5,932 nt of DNA from positions 1 to 5,932 of the forward strand of contig JAITPZ010000131.1 of the NCBI GenBank assembly GCA_031289165.1. The letters are read 5' to 3'. A model generated the notes under the pieces. That model saw nothing but the letters and a program-made list of their open reading frames with translations. It was not told where the DNA came from and did no database searches. The position numbers and the translations under genes were made by a program. This document shows positions 1 to 4,535 of this stretch, piece after piece. The DNA comes from Synergistaceae bacterium. GTDB lineage: Bacteria > Synergistota > Synergistia > Synergistales > Aminobacteriaceae. Each line of letters begins with the position of its first letter. Within the stretch, counting starts at the first letter, position 1.

Positions 1-110
1 TTCGTCTCCGGGTCCGTCACGAGATCCTCGATGAACTTTCCATTTTTAAAAACGTTAGGACGCATGGCCCTCAAATCCGCGTAGTACTCTTCCCTCGTTT
101 TAAAACCCAC
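1..110 (-). CDS. Partial HpaB / 4-hydroxybutyryl-CoA dehydratase-like flavoprotein, N-terminus only
   Basis: Only the first 36 codons are in the window; the gene continues past the left edge. Reading the minus strand from a GTG at 110, the peptide begins MGFKTREEYYADLRAMR and continues through an N-G-K-F-I-E-D-L stretch and a D-P-E-T. This resembles the opening of the family that includes 4-hydroxybutyryl-CoA dehydratase (AbfD) and the 4-hydroxyphenylacetate 3-monooxygenase oxygenase component (HpaB). Members typically start with a (K/T)TxEEY...SLR...VY..G.xIE.....HP pattern. The start is supported by an AGGGGAGG Shine-Dalgarno at 119-126 with an 8-nt spacer. The gene lies 103 nt downstream of porB on the same strand, so it may share the por transcript. 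The two family branches differ sharply in chemistry (FAD plus [4Fe-4S] radical dehydration versus flavin hydroxylation). The ligands that would separate them are outside the window, so the exact product cannot be called. The reading frame itself is well supported; the family call is from memory of family patterns. Confidence 0.6.
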   Translation of the reverse strand, partial: MGFKTREEYYADLRAMRPNVFKNGKFIEDLVTDPET

Positions 111-118
111 CGCAGTGC

Positions 119-126
119 CCTCCCCT
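119..126 (-). promoter_or_regulatory. Ribosome binding site of the left-edge partial gene
   Basis: AGGGGAGG on the minus strand, 8 nt before the GTG at 110. It decides the start of the partial HpaB/AbfD-like gene, since there is no ATG nearby in the same frame at the conserved N-terminus. Confidence 0.6.
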
Positions 127-132
127 GAAGAA

Positions 133-193
133 AAGAATCCTGGGGGCTTCGCCCCAGACCTCGCAAGGGGTCGTGGACCCCCCTGACTTCATT
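133..193 (-). repeat. Hairpin-rich intergenic repeat, copy A
   Basis: On the minus strand this 61-nt stretch starts AATGAAGTCAGGGG and ends GATTCTT. Hand alignment to copy B (3193-3249, plus strand) gives about 50 identical columns of 63. It holds two small perfect hairpins: GGGGTC-GTG-GACCCC at 167-181 and GGGGC-TTC-GCCCC at 143-155 (plus-strand reading). It sits between porB and the next minus-strand gene, starting 20 nt after the porB stop. On the por transcript the second hairpin is followed by a pyrimidine-rich tract (GATTCTTTTCTTC), so it could also weaken read-through, but the U-run is displaced and this is not a canonical terminator. The nature of the element (REP/MITE-like or regulatory) is not settled by this window. 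Confidence 0.7.
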
Positions 194-213
194 AATTTGT
201 TTACATTACTTTC

Positions 214-1104
214 TCAGGATTTTATTTTCTTTTCCAGTAATGCCCATTCCTGGTCTCTCTGGTCTTCTATCACCTTGTAATCTTCTTCCGTCAGGTGGCG
301 GAAACGGTGCTGGCCTTTCAGGTAGAACTCCACGGGTTTGAATTTCGGCGGGTGGAGGTTGAGTTTGACCTCCCCGTTTTCGTACTCGGCGAGATACCAC
401 AGGCCCGACTCCACCGCGAGCCTGCCGTACTCGATCGTTTTCTCGGCGGGGTATCCCCAGCCCGTGGGACAGGGGGCCTGAATGTGGATGAAGCGCGCGC
501 CTCGGATATTTTTGGCTTTGGCGATTTTTTCCATAAAGTCCCGGGGGTAGGAGGTGCTCGCCGTGGCGCAGTAGGGAACCCGGTGCGCGGCGATGATGTC
601 GAAGAGGTTTTTTCTGATCTTCGTCTCGCCTTTAGCCGTCCCGCCGACGGGGGACGTTGTGGTCCAGGCGCCCCATGGGGTGGAGCTGCTTCTCTGGATG
701 CCCGTGTTCATGTAGGCCTCGTTGTCGTAACAGAGGTAAATGACGTTGTCGTTCCGCTCACAGAGGCCCGACAGGGCCTGCAGGCCGATGTCCGCCGTGC
801 CTCCGTCGCCCGCGACACCCAGAATGACGACGTCCTCCAAGCCCTGCATTTCGGCGGCGGCGGCCATGCCGGCAAGAGTGGAGCCCGTCGCGGGAAAGGC
901 CGTGACCACGTTGTTCACGAAAAACGAGGTCTCCGGGTAAACGTTGGTCGTGGCGGAGACGCAGCAGGCGGGAAGGCAGACAAACGTCCGCTCTCCCAGA
1001 ATTTTCAGCGCCAGCCGCACGGCGATGGTCGCCCCACAGCCGGGACAGCTCTTCTGTCCGTAAATCAGCTCCCGGTCGCTCAGGTTTTTGTAGTCGATCG
1101 CCAT
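214..1104 (-). CDS. porB: 2-oxoacid (pyruvate-type):ferredoxin oxidoreductase, beta subunit
   Basis: This is the thiamine-pyrophosphate-binding catalytic subunit of the cytoplasmic POR/VOR complex, 296 aa from the chosen ATG. Visible features (numbered from that Met): CPGC with Cys20 and Cys23, a third cysteine in an A-C-C at 47-48, and Cys212 in APCPTGW. These match the four ligands of the proximal [4Fe-4S] cluster. The TPP/Mg motif is GDGGTADIG at 99-107, paired with DNEAYMNTG at about 127-135, followed by TTTSP. The family runs about 300-330 aa, so the protein is complete. I chose the ATG at 1104, not the GTG at 1113, because the ATG forms a TAATG junction with the porA stop and the GTG lies inside the AGGTGG Shine-Dalgarno (1110-1115). 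Last confirmed gene of the porCDAB operon. The motifs do not separate pyruvate from 2-oxoisovalerate specificity; 'por' is the default name. Confidence 0.93.
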   Translation of the reverse strand: MAIDYKNLSDRELIYGQKSCPGCGATIAVRLALKILGERTFVCLPACCVSATTNVYPETSFFVNNVVTAFPATGSTLAGMAAAAEMQGLEDVVILGVAGDGGTADIGLQALSGLCERNDNVIYLCYDNEAYMNTGIQRSSSTPWGAWTTTSPVGGTAKGETKIRKNLFDIIAAHRVPYCATASTSYPRDFMEKIAKAKNIRGARFIHIQAPCPTGWGYPAEKTIEYGRLAVESGLWYLAEYENGEVKLNLHPPKFKPVEFYLKGQHRFRHLTEEDYKVIEDQRDQEWALLEKKIKS

Positions 1105-2303
1105 TATGACCACCTCAGTCCAATATACTGGTGTTCCTCTTCCGGTTTGCCGGCGGCCAGGTTCTCCAGTTTCTCGTACATCAGCTCCAGGTCAGCCTTC
1201 GATATGTCCCTGCCGCCGAGGCCGGCGATGAAGCCCAGGGTCCGGACGGTCGCGCCGGGCCTGTAGAGGGCCGCCTTCGTCTCCGTGTACAGCGCGCCTT
1301 CGTAGCCAAAGGAGATGTTTCGATCAAGCACTCCGAGGGCCTTGCAGCTCCCGCCCGACGCGGCAAAAAATGCGCTCGGGAAGGGGCGCAGGCAGCGGAC
1401 CTTGATCAGGCCGACCTTTTTGCCCTCCGCTCTCAGTTTGTCCACGACGACCCGCGTCGTGCCGGCCACGCTGCCCATGACCGCCAGCACGTACTCGGCG
1501 TCCTCGCAGCGGTAGCGCTCCACCATACCGTGATGCTGTCTGCCGAACAGAGCGGTAAATTCCCCGTCCGCCTGAGCGATGACTTTTTCCGCGCTCCGAA
1601 AGGCCTTCTGCTCCTGATAGCGGCTTTCCATGTGAAAGTCCGGCCCGATGTTGAAACAGAGGTTTTTTGGGTTCTCCAGGCTCAGTCTGTTGGTGGTTTT
1701 CAGAGGAGGAAGGAACGCGTCCACCGTCTCCTGGTCCGGGACGCTGACGGGGTCATAGGTGTGGGTCAGGGTGAATCCGTCGATGTTCACCATGACGGGC
1801 GTTGAAACCTCGGGATGCTCGGCGATCCTGTAGGCCTGAATGATGGTGTCGAGGGCTTCCTGTCCGCTTTCGACGTAAAACTGGATCCACCCGCTGTCCC
1901 GCATGGCCACGGAGTCCCGGTGGTCGCCGAAAATGCTCCAGGGCGTGGCGGTGCCCCGGTTGGCGTTGGCCAGGACGATCGGGAAACGGCTTCCGCTGGC
2001 GTAACTCAGCATCTCGCACATGTAGAGGAGCCCCTGAGACGAGGTGGCGGTGAATACCCTGCTCCCCATCATGGCCGCTCCCATCACGCCGGCCATCGCG
2101 CTGTGCTCGCTTTCCACCAGAAGGTATTTGCAGGGGAACGCCCCGTCCGCGACGACCTGGGACAGCTTCTCCGTCAGCGTCGTCTGCGGCGTGATCGGGT
2201 AGGCGGCGATGACCTGGGGCCTGCAAAGCCGAACGCCCTCGGCGGCCGCCTCGTTCCCGGAAAGAAATTGACGCGAGGATCGGGTTTCTTCGTTTCGAAG
2301 CAC
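1104..2303 (-). CDS. porA: 2-oxoacid (pyruvate-type):ferredoxin oxidoreductase, alpha subunit
   Basis: Alpha subunit (399 aa), which with PorB forms the active site. Residues 35-41 are YPITPQT, the substrate/cofactor loop (its Thr contacts pyruvate in single-chain PFOR). VESEHSA at 63-69 carries the conserved glutamates, one of which activates the TPP aminopyrimidine in family structures. FTATSSQGL lies at 84-92, and FGDHRDSVAMRDSGW at about 125-139 is the typical segment after the conserved Arg116. The C-terminal half holds FIAGLGGRDIS (358-368) and ends HQYIGLRWS, as in Thermotoga/Pyrococcus homologues. Full length for the family (about 390-400 aa). The start is GTG at 2303, 1 nt after the porD stop; GGAGGT at 2312-2317 (8-nt spacer) is embedded in the last porD codons. 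Its stop overlaps the porB start by 1 nt, indicating translational coupling and a stoichiometric complex. Confidence 0.93.
   Translation of the reverse strand: MLRNEETRSSRQFLSGNEAAAEGVRLCRPQVIAAYPITPQTTLTEKLSQVVADGAFPCKYLLVESEHSAMAGVMGAAMMGSRVFTATSSQGLLYMCEMLSYASGSRFPIVLANANRGTATPWSIFGDHRDSVAMRDSGWIQFYVESGQEALDTIIQAYRIAEHPEVSTPVMVNIDGFTLTHTYDPVSVPDQETVDAFLPPLKTTNRLSLENPKNLCFNIGPDFHMESRYQEQKAFRSAEKVIAQADGEFTALFGRQHHGMVERYRCEDAEYVLAVMGSVAGTTRVVVDKLRAEGKKVGLIKVRCLRPFPSAFFAASGGSCKALGVLDRNISFGYEGALYTETKAALYRPGATVRTLGFIAGLGGRDISKADLELMYEKLENLAAGKPEEEHQYIGLRWS
1110..1115 (-). promoter_or_regulatory. Ribosome binding site deciding the porB start
   Basis: AGGTGG on the minus strand, 5 nt before the ATG at 1104 and inside the last porA codons. 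It overlaps an in-frame GTG at 1113, which rules that codon out as the likely start and makes PorB 296 rather than 299 residues. Confidence 0.7.
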
Positions 2304-2304
2304 G

Positions 2305-2616
2305 TCAGCTCACCTCCCTGACCATGGAAATCGCCGCTCGGGGACACTCGTGAGCGCAGATTCCGCAACCCTTGCAGTAATCGTAATCGACGGTCAGATC
2401 TTTTTCTTCCTTACCGATCACCCCGTCGGGGCAATAGACCCAGCAGAGGAGGCAGCGGACGCATTTGCCCCCGTCGATCACGGGTCTGAAGGTCCGCCAT
2501 CCGGAGTTGACCGCCGTCAGGTTGCCCGTCACGTCGCCGGTCCCGAAGATCATCTCCCCCTCGCTGGCCGGGAGCCGATAGTCCCTGTTCAATCCAGGTT
2601 TAGTTCCAGATTTCAT
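2305..2616 (-). CDS. porD: 2-oxoacid:ferredoxin oxidoreductase, delta (2x[4Fe-4S] ferredoxin) subunit
   Basis: A 103-residue ferredoxin-type subunit that carries electrons from the TPP site and proximal cluster out to soluble ferredoxin. Two CxxCxxCxxxCP cluster motifs are visible: Cys52, 55, 58, 62 and Cys81, 84, 87, 91, all present. Before them is the characteristic PorD leader, GNLTAVNSGWRTFRPVID (about 31-48), which distinguishes it from a free ferredoxin. Length is normal (about 100 aa). Its ATG at 2616 overlaps the porC stop in an ATGA junction. There is only a weak purine stretch upstream, so it probably depends on translational coupling from porC. It sits between the gamma and alpha genes, the usual order in four-subunit PORs. 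Confidence 0.94.
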   Translation of the reverse strand: MKSGTKPGLNRDYRLPASEGEMIFGTGDVTGNLTAVNSGWRTFRPVIDGGKCVRCLLCWVYCPDGVIGKEEKDLTVDYDYCKGCGICAHECPRAAISMVREVS

Positions 2617-3176
2617 TCACGCACCGCCCTCACTTTATCGTAGGCAACCCGCATGGCCTGTTTGTTTTTTTCCGCCAGAGGCTCAGGCATCAGCGCCTCG
2701 ACGGCCTTCTCCGCGTCGGCGATATCGACGACCCCGGCGGCGGCTGCCGCTGCGCCCAACATGACGGTGTTAACGATCGGAGCCCCCAGAATATCGAGCG
2801 CGATGCCGGTGCCGTCCAGGATCACCAGATTTTTTATGCCGGCGAACCCCGGTCTTTTCCGAAACTCGCTCTCAGTTTTACCGCTGTTGACCACCATCGC
2901 CCCGTCCGCTTTGAGCCCTCTGAGGACGTCGACCACGTCGATCAGGGTATCGTCCAGGACGACGACGCAGTCGCAGTCCGCCACCTGGCTGTGGTCCACG
3001 ATCACGGAGTCGTCGATTCTGGTGAACCCCAGCACCGGCGCGCCCCGACGTTCCGGCCCGAACGAGGGAAACGCCTGCGCATGACGCCCGCCGTAGATGG
3101 AGGCCGCCAGCCCGAGCAACCGGGCCGCGGTAAACGCGCCGTTCCCCCCTCTGCCATGCCACCTGATTTCTTTCAA
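2613..3176 (-). CDS. porC: 2-oxoacid:ferredoxin oxidoreductase, gamma subunit
   Basis: Gamma subunit (187 aa), the POR/KOR gamma domain implicated in CoA binding in the complex. Seen: N-terminal RWHGRGGNGAFTAARLL (5-21), AQAFPSFGPERRGAPVLGFTRI (34-54), a DHSQ segment, and the VVVLDDTL strand/loop region typical of the family. Length fits (about 180-195 aa). The usual glycine loop reads GRGGQG; here it is GRGGNG (Asn12), a conservative but unusual change. It is the first gene of the operon, starting with TTG at 3176, supported by a perfect AGGAGG 7 nt upstream and by the conserved MKEIRWHGRGG opening. No in-frame ATG lies nearby upstream. The gene is also called porG in archaeal nomenclature. 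Confidence 0.92.
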   Translation of the reverse strand: MKEIRWHGRGGNGAFTAARLLGLAASIYGGRHAQAFPSFGPERRGAPVLGFTRIDDSVIVDHSQVADCDCVVVLDDTLIDVVDVLRGLKADGAMVVNSGKTESEFRKRPGFAGIKNLVILDGTGIALDILGAPIVNTVMLGAAAAAAGVVDIADAEKAVEALMPEPLAEKNKQAMRVAYDKVRAVRE

Positions 3177-3183
3177 TTCAAAA

Positions 3184-3189
3184 CCTCCT
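3184..3189 (-). promoter_or_regulatory. Strong ribosome binding site setting the porC TTG start
   Basis: A perfect AGGAGG on the minus strand with a 7-nt spacer to the TTG at 3176. It justifies the rare start codon for the first gene of the operon. Repeat copy B begins only 3 nt upstream of it (3193), so folding of that repeat in the leader RNA could affect access to this site; that effect is inference. Confidence 0.8.
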
Positions 3190-3192
3190 TAA

Positions 3193-3249
3193 AATGAAGG
3201 GTCAGGGGGTCCGCGACCATTTGCAGGCAGGGGCGGAGCCCCGATTCTT
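3193..3249 (+). repeat. Hairpin-rich intergenic repeat, copy B
   Basis: A 57-nt plus-strand relative of copy A (133-193), opposite in orientation. Both begin AATGAAG, share TCAGGGG, GTCC.CGACC and TTGC blocks, and end GATTCTT. Two small hairpins are kept although arms and loops differ: GGTC-CGC-GACC at 3208-3218 and GGGGC-GGA-GCCCC at 3230-3242. In the por transcript it forms the leader just upstream of the porC Shine-Dalgarno. A further short GGGG-ACTG-CCCC hairpin follows at 3252-3263, outside the aligned part. It could be a dispersed REP-like element, or a shared RNA structural signal. Confidence 0.7.
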
Positions 3250-3360
3250 CCGGGGACTGCCCCGCCATGAACACGCGCTTCCCCCTGTGTGGTAAAGTTC
3301 ATTTGATAATCCGTGTGTGCCCGCGATCATTGATATAAGACCGAAAGAGGTGTATCGCTG
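3250..3360. promoter_or_regulatory. Divergent promoter/operator region between porC and the LysR-type gene
   Basis: This region must hold the promoters of both the por operon (minus) and the regulator (plus). The AT-richer half contains two similar words in direct orientation, TCATTTGATA (3299-3308) and TCATTGATA (3327-3335), starting 28 nt apart. The second contains the perfect dyad ATCA-T-TGAT (3326-3334). Such spaced sites between a LysR gene and its divergent target are typical operator candidates. Possible -10 hexamers on the plus strand are GATAAT (3305-3310) and TATAAG (3334-3339); neither has a convincing -35 partner, so no promoter is asserted. A clear T-N11-A LysR box was not established. 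The lysR Shine-Dalgarno is AGAGG at 3346-3350. Confidence 0.4.
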
Positions 3361-4287
3361 ATGACGTTGCTGCAACTGCATTATCTGCTGGAAATAGCGG
3401 AAAGCGGCTCCATCAACAAGGCCTCCAAAAATCTTTTCATCTCCCAGTCCAGCATCAGCAACGCCATCCGGGAGCTGGAGGACGAGCTGGGGTTCGTCAT
3501 TTTTCTGCGTCACAACAAAGGCGTGGAGTTCACCGACGAGGGGCGCCGCTTTTACGAGGCCGCCCTGCCTTTGCTGGAACATGAAAAGAAAATCATGAAG
3601 GTATATGGCGATAAAAACGGTTATCCCTCGACCCGGCTTCGGGTCAGTTCCCACCATTATCCCTTCGTCAGCCAGGCGTTCGTCCGCTTCGTGCAGTCCA
3701 TCGACCCGAGCCAGAGCAAGTACGACCTGAGGCTGCGGGAGGTCAATACCCGATACATCATGGAAGACGTCGCCGCAGAGGACAGCGATCTGGGCGTTTT
3801 ATTCCTGTCGAACGTCATCCAGGAGTACATCAACCGCCTGCTGTCCGACCGGCAGCTGGAATTTCACCTGCTGAAAACCGTCATTCCCCACGCCTTCATG
3901 AGCAGAGACCACCCTCTGGCCCATCGGGAATACGTGGACGTTCAGGAACTGGGAAACTATCCCTTTGTCGCCTTCGACACGGAGCGGGCCACGTCCCTGA
4001 ACTTCTCCGAGGAAATAGCCCTGACCGACTTCCAGCCCTCCCAAAAGACCATTCTCGTCAACGACCGCAGCAGCGCCTACAACGTGGAGGCCAACACCGA
4101 CGCGATCTCCGTTGGCACCGGGCTGCTGCCCTTCGGTTTTCACCACCCGGGCGTCATCGCGATTCCGATCAGGAGCCCCGGGGACTGCATCCGCATCGGC
4201 TGGATTCAGAAGCAAAACGCCGTTCTCTCCCAGGAGGCGCGGACCTTCGTCAAGATGCTGAAAGACTGCCTCGCGGAGGTGGACTGA
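3361..4287 (+). CDS. LysR-family transcriptional regulator
   Basis: A 308-aa DNA-binding regulator of normal LysR length. The N-terminal winged helix-turn-helix spans about residues 1-60: LQLHYLLEIAESGSINKAS, then the recognition segment ISQSSISNAIRELEDELG, and the wing LRHNKGVEFTDEGRRF. A linker helix follows (about 61-85), then an effector-binding domain (about 90-300) with the SRDHPLA motif (181-187) and a GTGLLPFG stretch (252-259). The start is ATG at 3361 with AGAGG 10 nt upstream; this places the HTH at the usual distance from the N-terminus. It is transcribed divergently from porCDAB across 184 nt, the classical LysR arrangement, so the por operon is its most likely target and a 2-oxoacid or related metabolite a plausible effector. 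Both points are inference. No close named homologue is recognised. Confidence 0.9.
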   Translation: MTLLQLHYLLEIAESGSINKASKNLFISQSSISNAIRELEDELGFVIFLRHNKGVEFTDEGRRFYEAALPLLEHEKKIMKVYGDKNGYPSTRLRVSSHHYPFVSQAFVRFVQSIDPSQSKYDLRLREVNTRYIMEDVAAEDSDLGVLFLSNVIQEYINRLLSDRQLEFHLLKTVIPHAFMSRDHPLAHREYVDVQELGNYPFVAFDTERATSLNFSEEIALTDFQPSQKTILVNDRSSAYNVEANTDAISVGTGLLPFGFHHPGVIAIPIRSPGDCIRIGWIQKQNAVLSQEARTFVKMLKDCLAEVD

Positions 4288-4316
4288 ACGCCAGACTCAA
4301 GTGATGCCGCGTTCAG
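4284..4316 (+). terminator. Stem-loop at the end of the LysR gene, possible terminator
   Basis: A perfect 8-bp inverted repeat, CTGAACGC (4284-4291) and GCGTTCAG (4309-4316), spans the LysR stop codon with a 17-nt loop. Only a weak T-containing stretch (GTTGTTT) follows some 10 nt later, so it lacks a canonical U-run. It is the best terminator candidate for the regulator, but intrinsic termination is uncertain. Confidence 0.35.
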
Positions 4317-4417
4317 CCCATCCGCGTTGTTTCACATATTAGTTAACTCAGCTCGGTCGGGTGCTTCGCCGGAAGGAATAGCCGCCACCCTGTAAAATCT
4401 TCATATCGGGTTCGGGT

Positions 4418-4478
4418 CTGATAAGCAGACGACCGACGAGCGAAGCGAGTCGCGTCGATCGCTTAGATTCTTTATCAG
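4418..4478. repeat. Nested inverted repeat between convergent genes, possible bidirectional terminator
   Basis: The outer arms are CTGATAA (4418-4424) and TTATCAG (4472-4478), a perfect 7-bp match. The inner arms are CGACCGACG (4430-4438) and CGTCGATCG (4453-4461), with 8 of 9 pairing. The apex contains GAGCGAAGCGAG. A small alternative hairpin, GTCTG-ATAAG-CAGAC (4416-4430), competes with the outer stem. It lies 58 nt past the nhaC stop and about 130 nt past the LysR stop, so both transcripts would run into it. The 248-nt gap 4288-4535 holds no credible gene. Confidence 0.45.
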
Positions 4479-4535
4479 TGGAGGGGAAGTACCCGGCCGA
4501 GTCCCACGGAGAGAACTGAACAGTCGTATTGTCTA

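Noticed and set aside
133..193. CRISPR array or riboswitch in the repeat copies
   Set aside because: There are only two diverged copies 3 kb apart without regular spacers, and no known riboswitch core was recognised.
295..1266. Long plus-strand open frame (323 codons) opposite porB
   Set aside because: It lies antisense to the well-supported porB and the end of porA, its translation is Arg/Gly/Val-rich with no recognisable motif, and it is a typical shadow frame in GC-rich DNA.
1131..2321. Plus-strand open frames of 224 and 168 codons opposite porA
   Set aside because: They are antisense to porA, with no family motif and low-complexity composition. porA itself has full family conservation.
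133..3249. Insertion sequence or transposon ends carrying por
   Set aside because: The flanking repeats are imperfect, no transposase is present and no target duplication was found, so mobility is only a hypothesis and no mobile element is annotated.
4405..4465. Possible tRNA, suggested by GGTTCGGG and the GTCTG/CAGAC stem
   Set aside because: The stem has a 5-nt loop, not a 7-nt anticodon loop, and no acceptor, D-arm or T-arm arrangement of the right spacing could be built.
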